Both the position numbers and the translations under genes were made by a program. From positions 1 to 8,549 of the forward strand of contig CAYSXI010000211.1 of NCBI GenBank assembly GCA_964434955.1: 8,549 bases of DNA. Direction: 5' to 3'. The notes beneath the pieces were generated by a model, which worked only from the letters and a program-made list of their open reading frames with translations, was not told the origin of the DNA and did no database searches. This stretch comes from JANQLU01 sp964434955 (GTDB lineage: Bacteria; Planctomycetota; Planctomycetia; Pirellulales; Pirellulaceae). This document shows positions 1 through 5,958 of the stretch, piece after piece (the first letter of the stretch is position 1; the number at the start of each line of letters is the position of its first letter).

Positions 1-1028
1 CGATCCACGGGGACTTCATCCAAGCGTTTGCCAGCTTCCAAATCCATGTACTCCAACGCGCGTTCGGCCGACTGTTTGTCGACGGGATCCTCAAAATCCA
101 GCGGGTTCGGGATCGACTGATCGACCGCAATGACCTGTCCCGGATTCGTGCCCCAAGTGACCTGGGGAGCAATGTCCTCCGCGCGAAAATGTTCGGAACG
201 ATCGTAGGACGCGCCTTCGTCGGTACGAAGACTTTTCCAGTGTTCGATTTTCTCCTCCAAATTGGACGGGGCAAACTCTTTGCCACGAATATAGTCGAAG
301 GTGGTTTGATCTGGAGCAATCATTCCGGCTCGGGCTCCGGCCTCGATCGACATGTTGCAAATGGTCATTCTCTGTTCCATCGACAACTTTTCGATCGCTG
401 AACCGGTGTATTCCAAAACGTAACCGGTTCCACCCGCCGCGGAAATTTGACCGATCAAATAAAGAATAATGTCTTTGGAAGTGATCCCTCTGCCGATTTC
501 ACCATCCACGCGTAGCTCGAAGGTCTTGGGCTTGGCCTGGGGCAAAGTCTGAGTGGCGAGAACGTGCTCGACCTCGCTCGTCCCGATTCCGAACGCCAGG
601 GAACCAAAGGCTCCATGAGTTGCCGTATGCGAGTCTCCGCAAACAATGGTCATGCCCGGCTGGGTAAGCCCAAGCTCCGGCCCAATCACGTGCACGATTC
701 CCTGGTTGATGCTATCCAGGTCATAAAGCCGGACGCCAAATTCTTTGCAGTTTTCACGAAGTGTATCCACCTGCTTTCGCGAAATCGGGTCCGCAATCGG
801 TAGGCTTCGATCGGTCGTGGGTACGTTATGGTCCGGCGTTGCCACCGTAAGTTCGGGGCGACGCACTTTTCGCCCCGCCAACCTCAGCCCTTCGAAGGCC
901 TGCGGACTCGTTACTTCGTGTACCAGATGGAGGTCGATGTACAAAAGGGCCTGGGAAGCGGATTCTTCGTGAACCACATGCTGTTCCCAGATTTTTTCAA
1001 ACATCGTCTTTGGATTGGACGCAATCAT
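1..1028 (-). CDS. leuC: 3-isopropylmalate dehydratase large subunit, partial (C-terminus outside window)
   Basis: Large subunit of isopropylmalate isomerase, a cytoplasmic [4Fe-4S] enzyme that works with LeuD to convert 2-isopropylmalate to 3-isopropylmalate in leucine synthesis. The 342 visible codons read as the aconitase-type N-terminal part. Seen are FEKIWEQHVV (10-19), DHNVPTTDR (66-74), GDSHTATHGAFG (131-142), GTSEVEHVLATQT (149-161) and a DxxPQVTWGTNPGQ-like stretch near 285-298. LeuC proteins are usually about 470 residues. The expected cluster-binding cysteines (the GSCTN region onward) lie just past the left edge, so cluster integrity cannot be judged. The start is ATG at 1028, in line with the family N-terminus; the upstream GGGTAAAAG is only a weak ribosome site. 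It is divergent from uppP. leuD would be expected beyond the left edge, but this is not visible. Identification is very secure. Confidence 0.96.
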   Translation of the reverse strand, partial: MIASNPKTMFEKIWEQHVVHEESASQALLYIDLHLVHEVTSPQAFEGLRLAGRKVRRPELTVATPDHNVPTTDRSLPIADPISRKQVDTLRENCKEFGVRLYDLDSINQGIVHVIGPELGLTQPGMTIVCGDSHTATHGAFGSLAFGIGTSEVEHVLATQTLPQAKPKTFELRVDGEIGRGITSKDIILYLIGQISAAGGTGYVLEYTGSAIEKLSMEQRMTICNMSIEAGARAGMIAPDQTTFDYIRGKEFAPSNLEEKIEHWKSLRTDEGASYDRSEHFRAEDIAPQVTWGTNPGQVIAVDQSIPNPLDFEDPVDKQSAERALEYMDLEAGKRLDEVPVD

Positions 1029-1073
1029 CTTTTACCCAGTTTTGTCGCGAATCGAGAATCAGGATCCCGACCT

Positions 1074-1102
1074 ATTTTAAAATCTCATCGTTGGATTAAG
1101 AA
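1074..1102 (-). promoter_or_regulatory. Possible leuC promoter
   Basis: On the minus strand a TAAAAT hexamer (1079-1074) matches the -10 consensus at five of six positions. TTCTTA (1102-1097) sits 17 bases upstream but matches only three of six -35 positions. Transcription would begin near 1067, leaving a leader of about 39 bases before the leuC ATG at 1028. The -10 lies inside a perfect 10-bp palindrome, ATTTTAAAAT (1074-1083), in the gap between leuC and the divergent uppP. AT-rich palindromes of this size occur by chance, so this is only a candidate. Confidence 0.25.
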
Positions 1103-1158
1103 GGCGACTGAATTCCGTACTTCGACGACATCGAATTTGCGACTATGCTTTAGAGTCC

Positions 1159-2061
1159 TTGAACCCTTCTCTGGCCGCCAACGTTGGAATTCCCTTGATT
1201 GCAGAAATTGAAACGCTGAATTTATGGGAAGTCCTCGCACTTGCGATTGTTCAAGGAATTGCCGAGTTTCTGCCCATTAGTTCTTCCGGCCACATCGTCG
1301 TCGGTTCCAATCTGCTGGGCAAAACATTTGATATCGTCGAACTCAATATCGTTCTCCACGCAGGAACGCTTCTCTCCATTCTTCTTTTCTACCGAAAAGA
1401 AATCGTACGACTCGTCACACAGGAGTGGGGCATCATCCCCAAAATTGTCGTCGGAACTCTCCCCGCCGTCGTTGTAGGACTTAGCTTGAAAAAGCTGATC
1501 CCGTGGCTTTTGGAAGATGCAACGCTTTCGGGATTCATGTTCCTGATCACCGGCTTCCTTCTTCTTGGGCTTCCGACAATCATCAACAGACAAATCGACG
1601 ACAACGACGACGATCGCTCGGGCATGGCCAATGACAAAGGAAAAACGGCTCGCTCACAGCTGGGCCAAGTCAGCTGGACTCAAGCCATCGTTGTCGGATG
1701 CTTCCAAGCGGCTGCCGTCTTGCCGGGGATCTCAAGGAGTGGCGCCACGATCGTCTCGGGATGCATCATGGGGCTTCACCGTCAACAGGCCGCGACGTTT
1801 TCATTTCTGCTCGCGATCCCAGTCATCCTCGGTGCAACTTTGCTAGAAGGAATGGATATTCTCGAAAAGGGCCCCTCCACCAGCCCGCTTTTTCTCGTTG
1901 CCGGTTTCCTGCTGTCGTTTGCCGTAGGCCTTGGTTCGCTTGCACTTTTGGTTCGCTGGCTTGGCAAAGGCCAATTGCATTTGTTTGCCTACTACCTGAT
2001 TCCGCTGGGGATAGCTGTCGTCGTTTGGCAAGTGCTTGCAGCCTTGGGCGTCTTCTCGTAG
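1159..2061 (+). CDS. uppP: Undecaprenyl-diphosphate phosphatase (UppP/BacA family)
   Basis: Integral inner-membrane enzyme that dephosphorylates undecaprenyl diphosphate to regenerate the C55 carrier lipid for peptidoglycan and surface polysaccharides; overproduction gives bacitracin resistance in model bacteria. Numbering from the 1159 start, the (E/Q)xxxE signature is Q32-GIA-E36, followed by FLPISSSGH (37-45). The second signature, PGISRSG, is at 189-195. Multiple hydrophobic segments span the protein, including about 96-110, 123-141, 212-230 and 244-266. The length of 300 residues is slightly above the usual 265-290. A polar, Asp-rich loop at about 144-168 (QIDDNDDD...) may account for part of this. 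No ATG or GTG start fits. The choice is TTG at 1159 or TTG at 1195; the latter has GGA six bases upstream and gives a 288-residue protein closer to the family N-terminus. It is followed after 50 bases by the secreted protein on the same strand. Confidence 0.95.
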   Translation: MNPSLAANVGIPLIAEIETLNLWEVLALAIVQGIAEFLPISSSGHIVVGSNLLGKTFDIVELNIVLHAGTLLSILLFYRKEIVRLVTQEWGIIPKIVVGTLPAVVVGLSLKKLIPWLLEDATLSGFMFLITGFLLLGLPTIINRQIDDNDDDRSGMANDKGKTARSQLGQVSWTQAIVVGCFQAAAVLPGISRSGATIVSGCIMGLHRQQAATFSFLLAIPVILGATLLEGMDILEKGPSTSPLFLVAGFLLSFAVGLGSLALLVRWLGKGQLHLFAYYLIPLGIAVVVWQVLAALGVFS

Positions 2062-2111
2062 CAAGCTGATTCGACGTTGACGCCCGGGTTGGCTCCCGCT
2101 ACTTTCCGCGG

Positions 2112-3416
2112 ATGAAAACGTCAACAAAAATCGCCAAATTGTGTCAAATCTGCGCTCAAATCGTCCTCGCGATTTCCTGCGTGATTTGCTTTCTGCCAAC
2201 AAACCAACTTGCGGGACAGCTGGCTCCGCAAAAGACCTCATTCCTTCTGCTGAAAAATGGCGGTCTGTTCCGAGGTTTCATCTCGCGCGTTGAAAACGGA
2301 TTTGAGATCACTTCCACCAGCGGCAGTCGTTTTCGCATGGCGGAGGATCAGGTCGCCGGCCAATACGACACGATCCAACAGGTTTTTGGTCACAAGTTCC
2401 TATTGGCAAAAAAGAAAAACTCATTCGCAGGCTACAGTGAGCTTGTTTACTGGTGCGTCGGGGAAGATCTTTTCGACGAATCTCGCCAGGTGATTACGTT
2501 TTATTCACAAAACGGGTTTTCTTCGAAACAATATGGGCGACAACCGACCAAAAGGGAGCTCGATCAAAACCAGAAACTTTGCGAACGCCTACGCGGCTAC
2601 GTGCGCACCGCAGAAACCCGAAAACTGGCTCGAATACAAAAGGCAAAAAATGTCGTCTCCAATACGGGATACCTTCAACCATCTGACGGCGAGAAACAAA
2701 ATATCAGAAGCGTCGCCTGGAACTCGCAATCCGGTTCGAATCCGCTTCAGCCAATGAAGCCAAAGGAATTCCGACCGACCGTCGCCGAAATGGATCTCGC
2801 AACCAAAGATCTTCCTCGGAACGCAACGCGTGTATTCCGCCAGCTACAGATCAAATTGTCGCGCAACTGTGCCAGTTGCCACGAAAAACCTACCGACAAA
2901 TTCCAATTGATTTCCGTCAGGCGAGGTCAAAAGGCCGATTGGCGCACGACTCAGAAAAATATGTACTTCGTGTTTCAACACATGGATCGAAAAGATCCTG
3001 ACCGCAGTCAACTGTTGAATATGATGAAGACACAACACGGCGGCCAAAATCTGCCTGCCTACCCCCAAGATTCCACGACCTTTGTAATGATGCGTAACTG
3101 GATGTTTTACGTAACTGGCAATGAGCGACTTTATCAGCAGAAATTGCTTCAGCAGAAAATGGGAATCACGGCTCCCAACTCGCCGAACCCTCCAGAAAAA
3201 TCCGAGGACGTGCCTCGACAAAAATCATCCGCTCCCAATATCCCTGACCCGTTGGCAACGAAAAACAAGGGTCAAGGAAGCTCGGTGATGTCACCACAAA
3301 AACTGACACCGCCGAGCCCGGCCCAACTCATCAACTCAAAAAAGCCTTTGGCAAAAGACCCGTTCGATCCAGCCATCTTCAACCAGAAGCATCATCCCAA
3401 TCGAACTCAACGTTGA
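2112..3416 (+). CDS. Secreted protein with one CxxCH (possible c-type heme) motif, planctomycete-type
   Basis: Function unknown. Residues 1-36 look like a Sec signal peptide: basic MKTSTKIAK, a hydrophobic core at about 13-29, and possible cleavage near LAG at 33-35. The segment at 43-68 (SFLLLKNGGLFRG...ENGFEI) resembles the N-terminal 'LRNG...GRI' module I associate with planctomycete exported proteins. Residues 150-175 are a charged, probably helical stretch. A single NCASCH motif (Cys253, Cys256, His257) could bind heme c covalently; it is followed by a conserved-looking DRKDPDRSQLLNMM (292-305) and HGG (309-311). The C-terminus from about 355 is rich in Pro, Ser and Lys and looks disordered. 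The ATG start lacks a clear ribosome site and lies 50 bases after uppP, so co-transcription is possible. Its last 38 bases overlap the end of the convergent Nudix gene. An electron-transfer or cell-surface role is only a guess. Confidence 0.85.
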   Translation: MKTSTKIAKLCQICAQIVLAISCVICFLPTNQLAGQLAPQKTSFLLLKNGGLFRGFISRVENGFEITSTSGSRFRMAEDQVAGQYDTIQQVFGHKFLLAKKKNSFAGYSELVYWCVGEDLFDESRQVITFYSQNGFSSKQYGRQPTKRELDQNQKLCERLRGYVRTAETRKLARIQKAKNVVSNTGYLQPSDGEKQNIRSVAWNSQSGSNPLQPMKPKEFRPTVAEMDLATKDLPRNATRVFRQLQIKLSRNCASCHEKPTDKFQLISVRRGQKADWRTTQKNMYFVFQHMDRKDPDRSQLLNMMKTQHGGQNLPAYPQDSTTFVMMRNWMFYVTGNERLYQQKLLQQKMGITAPNSPNPPEKSEDVPRQKSSAPNIPDPLATKNKGQGSSVMSPQKLTPPSPAQLINSKKPLAKDPFDPAIFNQKHHPNRTQR

Positions 3417-3810
3417 CGTCAATTTTCCCAGCGAAGACGGCTTCGAGAAATTCCGCATTGCTGGGAAGTATTTGCGGGTGTCGCGCGAGTTCCGCTGGAT
3501 GAAGCCAAATCGCTTCCGCAACTTCATCCGGATTGGGGCTCAGGCTTGTGTTGGCCTCCAACGCGGCGAGCCACCAATTCAATTGAATGCCCCGTGGTGT
3601 GCTGCTAATCCAGATTTTCCTTTTTGGAAAAACCGTAACACCCAGTTCCTCCATGAATTCGCGGACAAGCGCTTCTTCGTCGGTTTCACCTTCTTCAACT
3701 CCGCCGCCCGGAAAACAGATTTTGCCCGGAGCGCGAACCCGTTGAGATCGCTCAATCGTCAAGAACTTGTCGCGTTGAAGGATCACGCCAATGACGGCTC
3801 GGCCGGACAT
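3379..3810 (-). CDS. Nudix hydrolase
   Basis: Cytoplasmic Mg2+-dependent hydrolase of a nucleoside diphosphate linked to another group; the substrate cannot be told from sequence. The Nudix box Gx5Ex7REUxEExGU is complete. Numbering from the ATG at 3810, Gly36, Glu42, Arg50, Glu51, Glu54, Glu55 and Gly57 all fit. It is preceded by PGGKICFPGGG-like residues (28-37, beginning APGKICFPGG), a common arrangement in MutT-like members. The length of 143 residues is typical. A TTG one codon earlier (3813) is possible, but the ATG at 3810 shares its first base with the TGA of the upstream propeller gene (TGATG). This suggests translational coupling and decides the start. It is last in the minus-strand cluster, and its final 38 bases overlap the convergent secreted-protein gene. 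The residues after about 120 (VFAGKIDVNVEF) form an acidic tail with no recognised role. Confidence 0.93.
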   Translation of the reverse strand: MSGRAVIGVILQRDKFLTIERSQRVRAPGKICFPGGGVEEGETDEEALVREFMEELGVTVFPKRKIWISSTPRGIQLNWWLAALEANTSLSPNPDEVAEAIWLHPAELARHPQILPSNAEFLEAVFAGKIDVNVEFDWDDASG

Positions 3811-4943
3811 CAAATCAAAGCCACATAATAGATGGGCGGAAGAAAATCAGCATGACGCTCCCAGGACTCTCCGCGGTCATGGGAGAGAAATAAACCGCCG
3901 CCCGAAGTTCCGAAAATCACATCGTCGTCTGAAGATTTCAATGCATGCCGAAAGGCAAAATCGTAACAGTTGCCTTGCGGCAGACCCTTGCGGAATTTCT
4001 GCCAGGTCTTCCCGCCATCATCGGTCCGGCAAACGACCAATTTCCGATCGATGGCGACCCGAACCATGTCCGAAACGGCCGGAACCACCCATGCTACTTT
4101 TGAGTCCGATTGGTCGACCTCGACCGCAAACCCAAAATGCACTCGTCCATCGGTTTCGTTTTCCTCGGACACGTCAATCCAATTGGCGCAGGCATCGTCG
4201 CTGACGTACACGCCGCAATGATTCTGTTGCCAAAACACATCCGGATCCTGGCTCGACTGAACCAGCAAATGCGGATCCTGGCCAATTTCGGCATCGGGAG
4301 TCGGAAGAAAGTCCGCGCGGCATCCTTTATTTCTTGGTGCCCAGGATTCCATGCCGTCGGTTGTTTCAAATACACCCGCAACGCTGACGCCGACCCGAAT
4401 ATGGTCCGCATTTCGCGGGTCGACACAGATTGAGTGGATTGCGGCCTGATCGCGTCCGCCTCCCATCCACGGGATTTCCGAATCAAGCCGAGAAGGATGG
4501 TCCCAAAGTGAACGGCAAAGCTCGAAGTGATCACCGTGATCGTCGCTGACAAATAGGCCGCCGGGTTCTGTCCCAAGATAGATGCGCCCCGGTTGTTCGT
4601 TGGAGCCCGCCGCGAACGCCCACTGGTATTTGAGAACCGCATCCCCACCCTTCGGTAACTTTTCGTTTTCCGGGTAGGCCGGTGGAGCGAGTTCCGTCCA
4701 GACGCTCTTGGGATCGGCTGATTTCAGGTCAGTCACCGACCCGAAATCATCCCAGCGAAAGAGTTTGTTCCCAAAATGCCCGTCATCCAAACAGGCGAAG
4801 AGATGCCCGCTTCTCGAATCCAGAAAGACGTAGGAAACGTGAGTCCCGAGAAATGATTCGTACTCAACCTCGAGGGTGCCATTCGCTACCGAGCCAATAA
4901 GAAGACCTTTCCTGGTACCCAATGCGATTCGTTGTATTGGCAT
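3810..4943 (-). CDS. Asp-box (BNR/sialidase-like) beta-propeller protein, probably cytoplasmic
   Basis: A predicted beta-propeller of 377 residues. Five Asp-box motifs (S/T-x-D-x-G-x-T-W/F) are visible: SDDHGDHF (133-140), TTDGMESW (194-201, Gly replaced by Met), SDDACANW (248-255, degenerate), TDDGGKTW (307-314) and SHDRGESW (354-361). The family includes sialidases and VPS10-like proteins, but Asp-boxes are structural and do not prove sialidase activity. I did not find a convincing arginine triad, so no enzyme activity is assigned. There is no signal peptide, so it probably acts in the cytoplasm. The chosen start is ATG 4943, with GAGGA seven bases upstream and MPIQRIALGTRKGLLI as the first blade strand; an upstream TTG at 4991 would add 16 residues unlike a propeller. 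It lies 54 bases after the MoaD-like gene and overlaps the Nudix gene by one base. Databases may call such proteins exo-alpha-sialidase or WD40/YVTN/BNR-like. Confidence 0.88.
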   Translation of the reverse strand: MPIQRIALGTRKGLLIGSVANGTLEVEYESFLGTHVSYVFLDSRSGHLFACLDDGHFGNKLFRWDDFGSVTDLKSADPKSVWTELAPPAYPENEKLPKGGDAVLKYQWAFAAGSNEQPGRIYLGTEPGGLFVSDDHGDHFELCRSLWDHPSRLDSEIPWMGGGRDQAAIHSICVDPRNADHIRVGVSVAGVFETTDGMESWAPRNKGCRADFLPTPDAEIGQDPHLLVQSSQDPDVFWQQNHCGVYVSDDACANWIDVSEENETDGRVHFGFAVEVDQSDSKVAWVVPAVSDMVRVAIDRKLVVCRTDDGGKTWQKFRKGLPQGNCYDFAFRHALKSSDDDVIFGTSGGGLFLSHDRGESWERHADFLPPIYYVALI

Positions 4944-4950
4944 TCCGATT

Positions 4951-4955
4951 TCCTC
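4951..4955 (-). promoter_or_regulatory. Ribosome binding site deciding the propeller gene start
   Basis: GAGGA on the minus strand, seven bases before the ATG at 4943. It favours this ATG over the in-frame TTG at 4991, which has no comparable site. Confidence 0.7.
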
Positions 4956-4997
4956 GTTTCGAATGATCGCTCCCAAGGTCCGCGAAGGCAAAAGGTA

Positions 4998-5276
4998 CTA
5001 ACCGCCTGAAAGCGCCTGCATGATGACAAGTTCGCTGACATTTTCGAGCGATACCTGGCCAAGCTCTTTCTCCACAACCAATTTGCCGTCCAGAAACAAA
5101 TTAACGTGCTGACGCAGTGCTCCATTCTCGTGAAGCAAATAATTCCTGACACCGGCAAACTGGTTTTCCAATTCGTCAATCAACTGATCCACGTTCGACG
5201 CGGCCACTTCGCAACTGGATGGCAACTGAATAAATCGTCGCAAGTGTGGCGGGAATCGAACGCTGACCTGACTCAT
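4998..5276 (-). CDS. MoaD/ThiS-family ubiquitin-like sulfur carrier protein
   Basis: A 92-residue beta-grasp protein ending in Gly91-Gly92, the C-terminal di-glycine that is adenylated and thiocarboxylated in MoaD, ThiS and CysO. The segment at 52-64 (GALRQHVNLFLDG) matches the MoaD-type 'lRphvnvFvng' core, and ENVSELVIMQALSGG (78-92) is the usual final strand plus tail. The N-terminus VSVRFPPHLRRF (4-15) is the first strand. The start is ATG 5276 with AAAGG nine bases upstream; a TTG three codons earlier (5285) is less likely. It lies 47 bases after the DUF2726 gene and 54 bases before the propeller gene, on the same strand. No MoaE, ThiF/MoeB-like E1, ThiG or CysM-like partner is present, so it is an orphan here. 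Molybdopterin synthesis, thiamine, cysteine or protein tagging are all possible; calling it moaD would be premature. Confidence 0.88.
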   Translation of the reverse strand: MSQVSVRFPPHLRRFIQLPSSCEVAASNVDQLIDELENQFAGVRNYLLHENGALRQHVNLFLDGKLVVEKELGQVSLENVSELVIMQALSGG

Positions 5277-5323
5277 CGGAAACAACCTTTACCCTCAAAA
5301 GAACCCGTTCTGTGAATCGCTCA

Positions 5324-5815
5324 TTATAGGGCTTTCAAAATACGTTGTCGCACCGCGTCGAGAGAATATTCCTTCTCAACCTTGAATCGAACGAGAGGAA
5401 GGCCGGAAGACTCGAACACTTGATTCACTAGCTTGTCGCGGGCTTGTCTTTCGGGCCGCTCATGAGAACGGTCATCCAGCTCGATCGCCATCAGCGGCGT
5501 CAGTGTTTCCCGGTCGCAGACAACGAAATCCACATGCTTGGAGAGAATGCGATTTAGCCAGCTCCGATATTTCTTTGTGCCTTTTTGAACGCGAACCAAG
5601 TCCGCGATCCGAACCATGGCAAACAATGCCATGTCATCGTCCATGACGCGGAGCAGGACGCCGTAAAATTGAAGTTCCGATTTCGTCAGCAGGCATTCCC
5701 GTTTCTCGTAGGGTAGGCGTCTGGCCGCGCTGAGTTGGCGCAGAAGCAAAAACCCGACGACGATCGCCAAAGCAAGCAAAAAGTAAGGCCAATAGCCCTC
5801 TGCCAGAATTTCCAT
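5324..5815 (-). CDS. Membrane-anchored DUF2726 protein (restriction-endonuclease-like fold)
   Basis: A protein of 163 residues with unknown role. A single transmembrane segment lies at about 9-25 (YFLLALAIVVGFLLL), followed by a basic cytoplasmic stretch. The soluble part matches my memory of DUF2726: LTKSELQFYGVL (43-54), then VDFVVCD (95-101) and IELDDRSHERPERQARD (111-127), then GLPLVRF (138-144). The pattern D96...E112-L-D114...H118 resembles the core of DUF559/Vsr-like nuclease folds, so an ancestral nuclease fold is inferred; activity is not shown. The start is ATG 5815 with CAGG six bases upstream, which places the membrane segment right at the N-terminus. A GTG at 5887 would add 24 residues but has no ribosome site. 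It is first in the minus-strand cluster, 47 bases before the MoaD-like gene, and divergent from the dihydrouridine synthase. DUF2726 occurs in many bacteria outside defence loci. Confidence 0.85.
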   Translation of the reverse strand: MEILAEGYWPYFLLALAIVVGFLLLRQLSAARRLPYEKRECLLTKSELQFYGVLLRVMDDDMALFAMVRIADLVRVQKGTKKYRSWLNRILSKHVDFVVCDRETLTPLMAIELDDRSHERPERQARDKLVNQVFESSGLPLVRFKVEKEYSLDAVRQRILKAL

Positions 5816-5880
5816 TTTCAACCTGCCAACGAAATATTGCGGCCGAGACACGGCGAAAGTTGGGAACCAACCATTAAGAG

Positions 5881-5910
5881 TTGACACTTTGACTATCGAC
5901 CAAATACCTT
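5881..5910 (+). promoter_or_regulatory. Candidate sigma70-type promoter for the tRNA-dihydrouridine synthase gene
   Basis: TTGACA (5881-5886) is a perfect -35 hexamer. Eighteen bases downstream TACCTT (5905-5910) keeps the T, A and final T that matter most in a -10. Transcription would begin near 5917, about 40 bases before the ATG at 5959. The -10 lies in an 11-bp inverted repeat, TACCT-T-AGGTA (5905-5915), which could be an operator or chance. The motif lies upstream of the DUF2726 start as well, but points away from it. Confidence 0.4.
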
Positions 5911-5958
5911 AGGTAAATCGTCGCTATCTCAGAAGATCGCCTGGAATTCACCGCATTC

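Noticed and set aside
1222..1593. Long open frames opposite or out of frame with uppP (also 828-1211 and 1698-2069)
   Set aside because: They lie over well-recognised genes, have no family resemblance and odd composition; they are shadows of leuC and uppP.
3472..4433. Plus-strand open frames across the Nudix and propeller genes
   Set aside because: The minus-strand genes have clear motifs (Nudix box, Asp-boxes); the plus-strand frames show none.
3810..4943. Naming the propeller gene a sialidase
   Set aside because: Asp-boxes are structural; I could not identify the arginine triad or other catalytic residues, and there is no export signal.
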